From: Phytoseiulus persimilis
Lineage: Eukaryota; Arthropoda; Arachnida; Mesostigmata; Phytoseiidae
Assembly (NCBI GenBank): GCA_037576195.1
Contig: CM075104.1
Location: forward strand, 6,268,775 to 6,332,774
DNA: 64,000 bases
Reading direction: 5' to 3'
Below are positions 10,030 to 23,689 of this stretch, in pieces (positions within the stretch are counted from its first letter, which is position 1; the number at the start of each line of letters is the position of its first letter). The notes beneath the pieces are model-generated. The model searched no databases and was not told the origin of the DNA. It saw nothing but the letters and a program-made list of their open reading frames with translations. A program made the position numbers and the translations under genes.

Positions 10030-13000
10030 CTGAAAAAAGAAAAACATTCGATCAGCTTTGGACTCCATGACATCCGTGCAGGCTCAGGACGGACGTGCGG
10101 CACGTCCCTGCCGATCAGTCAGAGTGTGAACCGAGCTCGCCCCGCAGGACCAGCCGCCACCGTGTGTCTGGGTGGGATGGGGTCCGATGAGCTCTGAAGC
10201 CCGGCCCAGGCCAAGGAGCACGCCTGCTGAAACGTCGCCGTGGAATGGAGGCGATGGTGCGTGTGAAAATATTGACAACAAACGTAGCGCACACCGCAGG
10301 TAGCCACGCAAAAGCAATGAAGAATACTCCACAGCGAGGTCATTAAAAGCGCATCAGGTTATTTTCGAGCTGCCAGAAAGGCCGGACAGCCGGGCGGACA
10401 GAGGAACCAACCGATGGTCGTCGGGCCCACGAACCGGGTCTTCATATTCCCGCTTCAACAGAGCGGATGTGCAGCCGTACTCACTGAGCCGGCAACGCAG
10501 AGACGACCGAACCGGCCGGCGGGCGCTGGACATCGCGGCGAACGGACCCACCGACCGAGCAACAGCCTCGGGTGGGGCTCAAGCAAGGATGCCAGCTGCG
10601 GAAGATCGCCGGGACCGGAGCCCTGACGCTTGCCCCCCACGACGCGACGTGCGTCTCTATCGCGCCAGTCGGATATACGCGAATATTGAGTCGCTTGACA
10701 CCGACTGTCGTGTTGGAGCCATCCGCTAATACACTCGTCTCCGTCCGGGCTTGTTCGCACGTCGTCTTCGATGGATGTATTGCGACCGCGTAACGGGAAG
10801 AGTTCCTCCTTCGCGGTCTACGCTACCTCTCCGACTCGGATCCAGGCTCGCTATCGCAAAGACCGCCCATCCCCGCCTTAACCGAGGCACGGAGCCGGTG
10901 TCGGATGTCTGGATCGGGTTACCGCAGTCTGAAGATGAGTTATGTTTGTGTTCGCAAGCGGACACCGCTCGAGTAACTCCCCAGCTCCGCGATCCAGCTG
11001 CTGCTGCAGCACCATCAGCAGTTGTACGGAAAGCGCAGCCTCGTCTCTCGCGTCACGAGTTTCTGACTTTCGGCGCCAGAGCTCCTGGCGACTGGAAAGA
11101 CGATTGCAGTGGACTTCGTTCCCGAGGTCGTTGATTATTATCATTCTTCGGATCAGTTGCCAAGGATCCGGTGTCCGACCACGGCGACGCTTCCCCACCG
11201 TCGGAAACTCCCATCCCGAACGAGAATCGTGTTCGGTTGAAAGATGCGCGAACCGAACGCGCTCATGGGTTCAGTCGGGCAGAGCCAGCGGACCGAACAG
11301 ACATCCGAAGGAATCCAGTCCGATGCAGAACCAGAACGAATGGAGATCACTTGGATATGGTTCATGGTTGACGACTGCCAGCAGCGGTTGCGACACAAAA
11401 AGAAGGCAGGACCGCCAGCTTTGCTTGTTCTCAGGAGAACTGGCCTTGTCGCTCTGGTCGGGGGAGGGGGGGGGAGAGGGCGAAGTAGCAACTACTATGT
11501 ACACAGACAGGAACAAACATCGTCCGCCCACACGAATGGTGATGCAATCAGAAACAAAACATCAGCAGCAACAGCACTGTGACGACGATCTGGCCTGACC
11601 CCGAACCTGAGTTCGGCCTTTGACAGTGGTACAGTACGTAATGACGGCTTGCATTCCTGACATCGCTCACGTCGATTAGCATATTGGCCGCCGGAGATCC
11701 ACACTTTTGCGGACTTGGATCGAGTCGTGGCAGTGGTCAGTACCCGAGTCTCAACCCCGCTGGAAGTTGAACTATCTCGAGTCACGCCCGATCGCATCTA
11801 ATTGGAGAAGGAGTTTCTTGTTGCTCGCTTCGCCGTGGTAAGAGCCTCGCCTCGAAGCACGCTCGCTCGCTCTGACGGACTCGACGGCGAGGAGGGTCAC
11901 TGCGTGCACCATTCCCTTATTTGTCCATTGCTCATCTCATCCCAGATTCTGCGATGGGACCCTCTCCGTCGTATTGGCGCAAGACAGGGATGCTGCGCTG
12001 TTTAGTATGCAAGCAATGCGGCCCCAGCCCCGGCGCACTCCCGGCGGTCCTCGTGGCTCCTTCGGCCTTGCTCTGCGAGAGGGTTCTTTTGCCCTGGCTC
12101 TTGTTTGTCCCTGTCACACCGGCCCTGTTCCCCGAATGTTCTTTTGACGACACCGCCATCGGTTCTCGGACCCGAGGTCTCTCAGCTCCTGGATATCTAA
12201 CTTTCCGCCATTCAGCACTCCTCGATTGTCCTGTCGTGCCTTCCTGCTTCTCATGCTCTCACAAACCACCGGGCGGATCCCTTCGGGGGAGCCGGACTTA
12301 CCCGCGCTTCCCAGAATCTGTTTTCAAGTCAAACGTGGGATCCACGGGCGGCGAACGGCATGTTGTATTCATTTTCGCATTGGCAATATTCCTCGCGCGT
12401 GCGCGGCGATGCCTCGCGCCCAGCGCATCGGCAAATCCGCAGCTTCCATGAGAAGCGAGCGGGGAAGACGGCCCGATGCGACGAAGACAGCGTCGACGAC
12501 GGGGATGGGTTCGCTTTCGATTCGTTGTTGGAATCAAGACCCGGGGAAGTGAGTTCGTTCGTTCGTCCGCTAGGAGGTCGTAGCCGCGGCGACGGCGGGC
12601 CGGGGAGCAAGCAAGAACCACGGAAGCCAAAAGCAAGCCGACATCGCCCAATTTGAAGGTATTCAAACGTAAAAGACGTTTACCTCCCGGCCTGGGTGGG
12701 CTCTTTTCCACCGCCGTTGTCGCGTCTCCTCCATCGACGGCGGTTGCTGCTTCTGCGTGGCGTTCGTCGCCGCCGACGCCGCAACACCGCAGAGATTCTC
12801 CCTCCCGAATGCCGAAGGCAATTGACGCTCTTTCCTCTCCCGCACTTCCTTTTGTTGAAATTCATTCGTAATAAGCGGCTTTGTGGCTCGCCGAGAGACT
12901 GCCAAACTCAAGAGCAGGCTGTCTCAAGGTGGGCAAAAGTGTATGAATTCGGCTCCGCCAAGAGCAACCTAATAAAGTTCCTCTTATTCCGAGCGCGCGA

Positions 13001-14657
13001 GAACGGCAGCGGGCTGGTGGCAGCGGCGAGGAACGCTGCTGGGAGAAATTGTGTTTTGCGAAGAGGATGCAGCACGTTTCGCTTGCAGCGAACGTCTGCG
13101 AGCTCTGTTGATTTCGCTCCATCAGCTCAGGATGACGAATTCGTTTCGTTAAGGGAGCCGCCAACGCGTGTCATGCAGGACGAGCACTCCGTCCGGAAGG
13201 CAGGACTCGACGCGCAACGATGAAGGAGTGGGAACGGGAAGAAAACGTCAAGGTTCGCGTCCTGGCGATTAGGAGGACCGTCTCTTCGTGTGCTGCAACG
13301 TGGATCCCATTTCGAGATTTTCACCGTAGTCCATCGAACGGCACGAGGATGGCAGAGCTCGAGGGGAGGATCAAAACTAATTCGTGAACAGCACAGTTGG
13401 GAGCAAGGATGGGCAACAATGTTAGATACTCAGCAGCAAATGAGAGCGCGAGAAGGAACTTGAGGGAAGCACTTGGGCTTTTTCGACGTTCCCTCAAGGG
13501 AGCAATCTGGAGTTAAAAGGCGGACTTCTGCCGGCAGCGGTGGCTTCTCAGACTCGGGCCCATCTCCTTTATTCCCCTTCTCACTGGTCTGCTATTCGTT
13601 TATTTTGCATGCCGGCCACAAGCTTCCCGTGCCGGTGAGCCGCCCAGATGGCCAGTAGATGAGGCGGGAATGAGTTACTCCTCGAAATCGTTTGAGGAGC
13701 TTGCGAAGACAATCACCTCCGAAGGCTCCGCTCAACGCAAGGAGGAGGGGGACGCTCCGAGTGCTGAGGAACGTTCCATCTAACGAATTGGCCATTAAAT
13801 TGCTACGGATTCATCAACTTCTTCAAAAGGAGCGTCGTCGCGCCATCGGCCAATTAAGCTGATCCTGATGAACCTCAAAGAGGGCCCCGGCCAGCGTTCT
13901 GACCGATCGCTTTCGTCCGATGAACGAACCGCCGGCGCCGCCTTCTCGCCACAAGGCAAACCTGACGAGCGGAAAGTCGAAGTGTTGGATTTTGAAGTTG
14001 TCTGACTGAGAGAATATTATCGGGGTTCTGTTCTGCCTCTCCCAGCTCATCGGGAAGAAACACGAGACGGACGAATGGTCGACGGAAGCGCGACCGACTT
14101 CGGTCAAATCATGTGCTTCGTCGCGGAACGCTGAATTCGAACGAGAACGATGTGTCCAGCAAGCGATGTCGTCGGTCGTCGTCCTCGGGACCCGTCGAAG
14201 CGAGCTCCCTCTGAATCGGATGTGTCAACCCAGAGTCTCGAGATGAAATACTCGATATTTTTTCCGCTTCCCCCCACCCGCGCCTTTCGCGTGCACTTGG
14301 TTTTGGCTCCGCTCCCTGGTGAATCAATTCGCTAAGAGCTCCGCACGCGGAATTGCATTGAAGTCAACATCACCTCATACGTCAAAGGCGAGCGGCGAGC
14401 GACCGAACGATGGCTCCTCTTCCTGTCGACATGCAGATTCGCCTCAGTAGAGCAACAAGACTCGTGGAGGGCAGAAACGTCAAAGACGAGAGGGCCGAAC
14501 TGTCGTGCGTCCTGTCAGGCATGCACGAATCTTCGTTGACTGGTGTGAGTCGAATTTTCGACGGAATAGTTCTTGGAAAACTAGGTTTTTTGAGGCGAGA
14601 GGGACGGCGGGAACCCCTCGCGCACATCAAGCGGGGCCGAATCGGTTCCTACCGCTG
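10030..14657. other. Noncoding: Dscam intron 3, 3' part
   Basis: This part of the long intron upstream of exon 4 contains GC-rich DNA with broken trinucleotide and G-rich runs (for example around 11459-11475). The pyrimidine tract and AG directly before exon 4 are at its left end. Several open frames over 100 codons occur on both strands and overlap each other; none has recognisable domains or convincing splice borders. Confidence 0.5.
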
Positions 14658-15248
14658 ACCGGAACGGTGTATACCCTGGATGCCGAAAAATCGAGCCAGA
14701 AATGCATGAAGCCGAAAAATCGAGCCCGAAAAGCATGAAGCCGAAAGGCATGAAGTTGAAGAGCGTGAAGCCGAAAACCTCCTCTCCCAACAGCGGAGCG
14801 GTCGGGACTGGGTTAGCGGTGAGGAATCGCATCTTCGTTATGCTCAGCCCACCTACTTCTTCTGCCTCGCTAACGTCCTCGCTGTTCCGCATCTACGGTC
14901 CCCAGTTCGAACTGAGCCAAGGTGTAGCTGCTACAGGTGGCAATCTGCTGAACGCGAATCTTGAAGTTTCCGAGGTCAACTCGCTAGAGCTGAAGAGGAA
15001 TCTTCACCTTTAGCTCCAGTACTATTCGCAGAATACGCTGTTACAACACCTTGTTCTTTCCCACCGAAGAGGGAAAACCGGCGTGTCATCCAAATGAGTC
15101 TCACAAAGGTACAGATCGACGAAACGACACAGAAATCCCATCCCGCCAAACCAGTCCCGAACACTCCGCCGTTGGGAGAGGAGGTTTCCGGCTTCATGCT
15201 TTTCGGGCTCGATTTTTCGGCTTGTCGGACCCTAACCACCGGAACGGT
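14658..15248. mobile_element. Foldback-like element with inverted arms
   Basis: The left arm (14711-14815, allowing for one 34-base gap) and the reverse complement of the right arm (15150-15221) are nearly identical. The right-arm reverse complement begins GCCGAAAAATCGAGCCCGAA, continues AAGCATGAAGCCG and then AACCTCCTCTCCCAAC, and the left arm has the same words. The loop is about 330 bp with no recognised gene. An 11-base direct repeat ACCGGAACGGT occurs at 14658-14668 and 15238-15248, flanking the arms, and could be a target-site duplication of the size made by Mutator/Foldback-type elements. The same ends can also be aligned partly as an inverted repeat, so the exact borders are uncertain. 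No transposase is present; if mobile it is non-autonomous. Confidence 0.5.
14682..14791 (+). repeat. 29-30 bp tandem units in the left foldback arm
   Basis: Three successive units start with GCCGAAA at 14682, 14711 and 14740, with a partial one at 14770. The first two are near-identical (GCCGAAAAATCGAGCC, then AGAAATGCATGAA or CGAAAAGCATGAA). The third is diverged (GCCGAAAGGCATGAAG...). The right arm carries a single unit, so the left arm expanded, or the right arm shrank, after the inverted structure formed. Confidence 0.7.
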
Positions 15249-15922
15249 TCAGCTCGCAGCAAATAAAAGAGACGACGGATGGATGAGGAAACGTTCATTC
15301 CGGCTACTCCATAGAGAGAGGAATCCAGCGTGAACTGAGAGATGAGAGTGTGTCGCGACTTTTCTCAGAATGACGTCACCAGGCCTCGTACCACCAATGA
15401 TCGACAGCGAGCGTATCCGGGACCGGTATGGTGCGATGTGTAACGAGAGGAGACCTGCGCGTGTCCAGGACGTAGAGATGTCAGACTTGCAATAACAGAG
15501 CTGGATAAATTGGCTGGAACGTTATTTCATCCTCCTCGCGAGAAACTTCGACCATGCCCTCAAGTTTGGCCCGCTCGCCGGCCCAGACGCTGACGAGGTC
15601 TTCGATCGGTGATCCGTTGAACATGTCCCTTCCCCCCGTCGGACGCTGACCGAGTGTGGGCTGCGGGAGTCCCTCTTCCGTCAACAAGGAGGAGCAACGG
15701 ACGCGAGAGAAGAAGCGGGAAGCTCTTTTGGAACATCTTTCCGATGTGTGTTTCCCTCTGAGAGAAGGCGTCAAGCAGGCGCCTCAGCGTCACGCCACAA
15801 CGCTTGCGTTATGTCCTTTCGCATCCTTCGGAGGTCCCCGAATAGAACGAGTGTTCTTCGTCGGAAAGGCCAAAATCCAACTGAAATTAGCCGGAACGTG
15901 CGCTTGGCACCGGGTTGTACAT

Positions 15923-15936
15923 ACACACACACACAC
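15923..15936 (+). repeat. (AC)7 microsatellite
   Basis: Seven AC units after GTACAT. Confidence 0.95.
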
Positions 15937-18900
15937 GCAAGACCACGGTCTCAGTTCCAGGGTGACAAGCCACTTCCATGATTCTCTGAGATCGGCGCAG
16001 CCCGGAGGCCGAGCTCGCTCAAGTCAAGCTCAGAAAGCATTCGGGCAAACCTGGAGACGATGTCACCAGGAAAGATGAATACCCTTCCGCCCGAAGTTCA
16101 CTCCTGTTGCGATTCGCGAACGGTGGAACGAACCGAGGAACTCCAACAACACAGAGCCCTGAAGGCCAGAATCAGTGGAGGAAGTGTCCGCGGGGGCCTC
16201 CAAAAGCTCAACTTATTATTAGATTTAATCTCGACTGTAAAGTCAATTAGGCGCCCGCCTCTAATTCCGATACTCCTCGTGAGCGTCCCTCGGACCATGG
16301 GACAGGAGACGGATCAGGAGCAGGGGTTCAGTCTTCCCCGAAGGACAATGGTGGAACCGGGACAACAGCAAAATGGGTCCGGGGGCGGAACCCGGGAGGT
16401 CCAAGCAGCATAGCGACCTTAAATTAGCGGTCCGGAGTCCGCCGAACCGTTTCATTCGAGCCGGGCAAGCTTTTGTTCGACAACAGACGACCGCGTTGTC
16501 AACAGTCGCTGATACAATTACCAAATTAGAGCTGCTGGCAGGCGATCTATCCTGCACACGGATATTTCCTTCGGGTCTTCTCGCGTCGCGTTGTGCTCTC
16601 TATTGCATTATTTCATTGTGCATTGATCGCGGAGAAAACTGCGTGCGGTGCGATTTCGGAAGTAGACCTAGCGAGTCGAGACGAGCGACAGGAAGGAGGC
16701 GATGAAAAGCAGGACGGTGAGCGGTATGTCAGCGTTTATATTTGTTTTCGCCTCATTGTAAAGAGCCACTCCGCGTGCTCCGCTGCCAACAATTAGTTTA
16801 GGGTCCTTGTGGCCGTTTTCGCGAGCGTTGTCGTCGCGGTCGCCACGTAATAATAATTGCTTATTATCAAATTAGCCTGTAACGTGAAGCCGACGGAAGG
16901 CCGGCCTTGCCTCTTCAGCATTCAAAGTTGCCATCGCTATTATTACTACGCTTTCTCTGTTTAGCTTATTGCCAGGCCAGAGAATAGCCAAACACTCCGT
17001 GCCAACTCACACAGCGGTCGGACGCTCTGTTTGTTTGCAGGTTGAGAGGCAAGCGAGGTGTGCTTGCAAGAGCCGCTTGCGTCGTCGAAATCTCTCGAAG
17101 ATCGACGATGGACAGACTCGGGAAGATGGTGCCAACTGCGTTCGTCGAAGGAAAACATCGTAACTCGATTATCGCGCAACGCAGGAGCTGCACGCAGTCA
17201 GTCAGAAGTCAGCGGCAGTGCTCATTTCTTCTCCTCCGGAAAGCACCGAGAACACGCAGTCGTGACTGTTTGTTGATTTTGGTGGCTTGTTGTTCGCCTT
17301 CGCCAGCGGCCAGACTCGTTTCCTCAGCCAGCCTGAGCAACGGCTGAAGCTAATCAGGATAAAAAAGTGGAGAGCCCCCCTCCTTCCCCCCTTCCGCCAC
17401 TACCTCGCGTTCGTCGTGCATCATTCCTGACAGACCGCATCGAGTGTGGTTCCCGCATCTTCGCGAACAGACGGGAAGTCTTCCTCGGCTCCAACACAAT
17501 GGCCTACAGAAGTTATTGATCCGCTCGCTACTGAACTTCGCTCGGTTCCTGGGAAGTTCGCTCGGCCCGTGCATCGCCAAATAGTTTGCTAGGAAACCGT
17601 AGAATGTACGGGAAACGCCGTCGATGGCGCGAACTGCGATTCGTGATTGCGGTTCCATCAGTCCCTCGTGGGTTGCCGAGCGGCGGAGAACTCCTCCATA
17701 ATGAACGTCTTGATATCTCCTTGATTGACTGCTAGAATCCTCTTCCTCTTACCGAGTCCCCATATGTACCGCTGCATCAACCATCAATTCTTTCAATCAG
17801 TGCTTGCCGATCCCTCGTTTGGTCGGACGCGGGTTGAGCGAGGACTGGTGGGGGAAACGGTCTGCGCCGTAGCGGATTGTTAGAGGCCGCTCGGAGCTTC
17901 CGACTGCAACGAGTTCTATATGACGGGAGTTTTGTTTCGTCAGGAATGGATTTTCAAGCGGTATCAGCACAGCCCCGTTTGACCCATGAACGCAGAAGAA
18001 ATATTCCCAACGTCGGTCCTCGACTGCGCTTCAAAACGATTTGATCCACCGGCATTGTAGTCTCCCCGTTCAGCTCTTGATTTTTTTTCTCCTATATCCG
18101 CTGTATTTGCAGCGTGGCTCGCTGCGCGCGAATCCATTCTGCTTGGAGTCACGCCAGTCAGACCTGGAGGGATGCTTTCAGGGACAATCGGTGGATGCCG
18201 TCTCGCTGCTGCGTCGGCTCGTCCTCTTCCCGTTGCTCCTCATCCTCTTCCCTGGAGGAGGAGCAGCAGCAGCAGCGAGAGGGAACGGTGCCGAGCTTGT
18301 GACCGTGCAAAAGCAAAGTGAGCCTTCATTGTTGACCTCGCTCCGACTACGTCGAATAATGCCCAGCCGGATCGGGAGGAGGAGAAAATAAGACGAAAAG
18401 AACAGAAGCACAAAAAGGAAAAGAACTCAACGGAGAATTCCAATATATCCAATGCAACGGCATGCGGCCGTCTGCCCGAGCTCACCGCCGCTCCATTCCG
18501 CGCAGCTCGGAGGCACCGGCATCAGCACAAGAGATTCGGATTCAATCGCAGATCAGGTGCGCGGGTCTATCAGTACAACGGCATCTATGGACCCGTCCCG
18601 AGATACAAACACTGCGCCGACGCTCCCTCGATCTTTCGCTCGTATTTTTCCCGGCTGCCTACTTCGGACGCGACACGCGAGCACCCATCGCAATAAAGGT
18701 CCTCACGGACCTCGAGGCGGTCCTCCCCGGGCGCAGACACGCACACATGGAGAACTATGTGAGGAATCTGCCGAACGAAATCATGTTCGACGATCGTCCA
18801 CCAGCCTGGGTCCCAGTCATTCTTCCCGCTCCCCTTCTCTTCGGTATCTCGGATAGCAGCGAGACGTCGTCCCGGTCTTCTTCTTTTTTTTTTTTTTAGC

Positions 18901-21900
18901 TCTTTCGAGTTCTCACGGATTCTCAGGAGAACGAAAGGCGGTCGGAGGAGTTGTCTATAGCCGGCCGGTCCCTGTCAACATCAGGAGAGCAACAGACCGA
19001 GTTCGAAATCTGCGAGAATCAGGCACGATGTGGCTGGAAGCTTTGTCGGCGGGAACCTGACTCGGAGCATCGATCCTCTTCGTTGAAGCAGGGAAACTCG
19101 CTCTCGAGCTCAGCTCTCGATGAGTCCGAAGTTGCGAGGAGGCCACGTTGCCATAACCCCGAGCTGAGGTATCAGTTTTGAGAGCTTAGAAGAACGACGT
19201 CGTTGTATTTTACTGCTGCCTCTTAATGTCGAGTCAACGGCTCACGGAATTGTAGAACACATTCAAGACGCAGCGCAACAGTGCTGCTCGAGCCACCGAT
19301 GGAACGGCGGAGCCGAGCGACCGGGAAGCAAATGGCCGCATGTTCGTCTTGTCGTTTCGCAGCGTTGTTTTCCGACGCCTCTCGTGCCAATGAGATCCTC
19401 AGTTGTTGCCGTCCCTTCCTTCCTGACGGGAGCGAACGGTGAGAGAGGAAAACCAGAAACTGCGTTACGCTGCAAGCAGGGCTGCGGGCCAGACACAGCC
19501 GCCTTTTCGCAAACGTATGGCGCCGCTCAGACGCTTCACGAGATTCTCTCTTCCCGATGTTCTCGTCCGGATCGCCCCCAGCGGAACGCGCTTTACTCTC
19601 GTCCTCTCTCCGCTGTTGTTCCTTGCTCCACAGTCTAGATGTCGTCCTGCTGCCTGCATCGCTTGTCCGCGGCCGTATTACGTTGTTAGCTTTTCAATGA
19701 ATATTTTCAATTTCAATTGGGCAATCTGTTCACTGGGCTCGCTTCCACGGCCGGGGTGAAGGGAAATTTGTTCTATCCCGGCGCGCTGGAAGGGAACGAG
19801 GAACGGAGACGATGCTCGGAGACATCGACGCTGCGGGCGCGGACACCACGTAGACAACACGCGAGCCGACGCGCAAACAAAGCCCAATCCATCCCCAGGA
19901 GATCGCCAGCGACTTTCAACTCGGAGACGACAAGTTCAACAGAATTCCTTTATCGAGATTGCATCGGAGACTCAACGAACTCCGTTCGCAACAACCGTTC
20001 GAGCTTGGAACCGAAGTCGCAACAGAAACGCTCGCAGCCGCGACTCCCGGTCCTTCTGAGGTGAGGTGGCTCGTTGCTCTGAGATTCTCGCTGTCACGAG
20101 GCTTTCCGCTCTCATTTCATCCTGAAGCTTGATCCGACCGGAGCTCCCGTCCGGTTTCTCCTCTCTCCTGTTTCTTTCTGCGCTCCCCCCGAGCACGAAT
20201 TCCGCCCGCTTGGATTTGCAGCTGCTCTATGAAGCAGTACCGCCGTTCACTACGCGACAAATCATTTCAGTAGTTTTCCTTCGAAAATTGACTGTTCGCG
20301 GAACACCCCCCCCCCTCCGTCCGCGAACCCATTTCGAGGGGTGGTATGTTACGTATTATCTCACACGTTACCTCCGGGTCTCTGTCTTCCTCTCCCATTT
20401 TGTTCTCTTCGTTCCGCTCTCTTCGCTCAACTCTATCCTACAGCCTCCATCTCTCGGGCGCTCGGTTTTTTCTTGCTGCCTCCATCTCCCGCGTCAGAGT
20501 GGAAGTCGCATAAGGTGACACGATAATCGACGACAGCGGAGGGCTGCCCGCGCGGATGCTCCTTGCTTTCCTACTGCTGTTTCTGCCGCTGCTAAGGAGT
20601 TACGCGAAATTATAGAGTTCAGAGGAGAGCGCGCCGTCCTACCTCATGCCCCTATTATCCAGAGCAAGCCGCTTCCAGCAGTGCCGGCGGCCGACCTTGT
20701 GACAGGGTAATTTGCACTTCTTCATTTCGCGACCGTTGTCTCCTCCCTCAATAATAACACTAATGTTCCAATGTAAATTCGCACAAAAATTCCATCTCCT
20801 TCCTGCTCGCTGCCCCTTCAACCCCGTGACCGGGCGGGCGGGCCGCCAGTCTGTCCCGCTGTCTCCCACCGCTGCCGAGCTCTCCGTCTTCGGAGGCAAA
20901 CCCTTCCCTGCGTTCGGTTCTCAAACTCCTCGTTCCACTCGGGGGAATCCATTGATCTCCACCCACCCAACCACCCAGCCACCGAGCAAACCAACCGTTC
21001 TTCCAGCCACCGCATAGCCACTGGAGCCCGGGCAATGCGCTCTGTTTTTTCGGCAGCCGTTATTCCGCGCAAAATTATTCCAATCCCCTCCCTGCAGCAA
21101 GACGTACGCTCCCGGCCGGGCTTTGACGCATGGTTCGTTCCCGATGCAAGCCATTTCAGTCTTCGTGTAGTCAGTTCGGGATGTGTCGATGCTATCATCG
21201 ACTGGCAGTGCTCGTTGATTCCGTCGAGCATTTTTGTTCCGGGAGGATCCTCTCCCAGCGCGGGATGTTCCAACCTTTCGGAATCGCAATTGAATCGGCT
21301 CAGCACGCTTGGAGCACCAATACGACAGGGTTGATGCGCGACGGCCTCGGAGAGCGGCACCGTCACGCGTCGACGGATCCTCCCCTATTCCCTTACTTCT
21401 GGAGCTAGATAAAGAAGTTCTTATTGTAGGCGGCTGGCTCGCCTCTCGGCTCACAAACTATCCACCCCCATAGGTATTCTTCCTCTCTGTGGTCTCGCTG
21501 CTTCACCTCTCGGCTACCGCTGCTGGTACTTCGACCTTGTAAAAACGCCGAACCCGTCCTAACCATTCCGGCCTTGGTGTCTTTCGTCGCTCGCAGCCGC
21601 CGACCGATATGAGGTCGCAGGAGAAGGAAGACGAAGAAGATAGTCCCGAGTCTGCCGTTGTGTGCGAAATTATCCGAGCGGAATACGACGGCAACAGGGA
21701 CGGTGGCGGCGACAACCTACGACTTGACCGGCGATCGGCTCATTCATTCGTGCCTTGCGAGGGCAAGCTCGAAACAGCCGAGAAAATCGATGCTCGATCG
21801 ACCCGGGCTTCTAGTCGGTCACAATTAGTCGTCGGATCGTCCTTGGCGTTTCCGATGTCGTTGCTGCTCCGCAAACTCTCAGACGGAGTTCCCCGAGGTT

Positions 21901-23669
21901 CCGCTCCCTCTGCACAGCGCTCCCAAGTGTGGGTGGATCGGAACTTGATACAACTCGAGTCGAGCTGAGCATTTTCCAGACGGGGTCCCTCCTCGTCGTG
22001 GACTCCTCAAAACCGAGCTCGGGGGAGTGTGACAACCGGCTAAACTCTCTTGATGCTTCTCAGTTGGAAATGGCGCCTCGTTATCCGGTTCCGTTCTCAG
22101 TTGGCAAGGAGAAGAGTCCGACGAAGCATCGTGCTTCAAACCCGCGATTAGGTGCGAGCTCTTTTCCACGGTATCCCAACTCATCGGATTCTCCAGTTTC
22201 CGCGAGAGATTCCACCGAGAACAGCCTCGCCCTCTCTTCCGTGGCCCGCCTTCCCTCCTTCTCCGAATCCATCCAGCCCAACACTCATGGACTTGTCGAT
22301 CCAATTCTAAACCAACCGCTGTCGTTGCTGCTGCTGCTCTGGTCGAGGGAAGTCCCGCCGTCGATAGCACTGCTCTCGAATATTCTTCGGAACGCTGATG
22401 CGTGAAGATTAGTCTCACTCCCTCCCCGCCGCACCGAAGCGACCCGCTGGCTGAACCCGATACGTGCAAGACACAGAACCCGCACCCCCTTTCCCTCTCC
22501 TTGTCCCATCTGACCACCACTGCAGCCACCGTCACCACCACCAAAGGAGATAAGTGCGGGACGGAGAGCTTCCGACGCAGGAATATTCCGGAGTGACCGC
22601 ACTGTTCGTTCCATCATTCGTTTGTTCTAGATAAAGATGTGTTCGCTAACACGACTTCCATCTCTCCTGCTCTATCCCTATTTCTCTCGACTTCCCTCCT
22701 CTCTCCTTATGGCGCTCTCTCTCACGTCCTCCCATCCTCGGAATCTCTCCGTTTATCTCGCTATTCTTGCTTCCTGGCCCGCGGCTCGAGGCGCCAGCGA
22801 GATATGCTCATATTCCTCTCGAAGATTCAAACGCAGTGACACTCCATGCTATCCTTCTTCAGGGACGATTGGATCGGCGTGCAGAGTTTGCTTGCCCCAT
22901 TATCTCGGATGCTGCCCTCAATACCGCGAGCGTTGACATTCGGTCATTGATTATTTCATCGGTTTTCTCGTTGCGTCACTTCGCTCGCGTGCTGTTTGGC
23001 GAATTTCCAGAACGGAGAGGTCTTCTATTCGGATTCGGTAGCATTATGATTTCTTTCTGTGAGATCTCGTTTGACGCAGGACCGCTTTGCCAGCGATCGC
23101 GGCCGAGGCTCTTAGTAAGTGGTGACGTCGGGCGAGCGGAGTGCGAAACAGAGGACGGACAACGGATGAAGAGTGAAGGGCTTGCTGGGAGTGCTCTCGA
23201 GCCGAGCTCCGGACGATTTTCACCTTAATGGCGACCACAGCCGCTCCTCGGAGTCGATATTAGGTGTTTCCTGAGAGACCGACGGCGACCAACTCTCCTC
23301 TCGCCAAGATCTTGGTCCCCAATAACTTTTAATTTAGCCTCCGCGAGCCCGCTCCTCCGCTTTTATGCAACTCCCGTTTCGTTTCAGCGTTACTTCTCCT
23401 GGAGGAAAAACGGCCTCGAGGAACTCCTGAGCGCCGGCCGGTCCGCCGATCAGCGGGAAGAACGCGCGAGCGACAAATCGACCGATCAACGGCCTACCGG
23501 CTTTCTTCGACGTCGTTCGTTCTGTCGTGCCTCGCTCGATCCACCTCAGTATCGGAATTCCGAGTCGCGGCGCGATGGGCTCGGGAGGAGGAATTCGACC
23601 GTCGCTGAGAAAAAGAGTTGAATTCGCAATTTTGAGCGAATATTCCGTATCCGATCCCGACAGGACGGA

Positions 23670-23689
23670 GGGGGGGGGGGGGGGGGGGG
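23670..23689 (+). repeat. Poly-G tract (G20)
   Basis: Twenty consecutive G bases. Tracts of this length are rare and prone to length errors in assembly. Confidence 0.98.

Noticed and set aside
14581..15333. Matching peptides (EKSSPKSMKP, GEEV.GFMLFGLDFSA) on both strands suggesting a protein family
   Set aside because: They are translations of the two inverted arms of the foldback element, not independent genes.
18880..18899. Very strong acceptor-like poly-T tract ending TAG on the plus strand
   Set aside because: The downstream sequence has no extended protein-like frame; it reads as a homopolymer tract.
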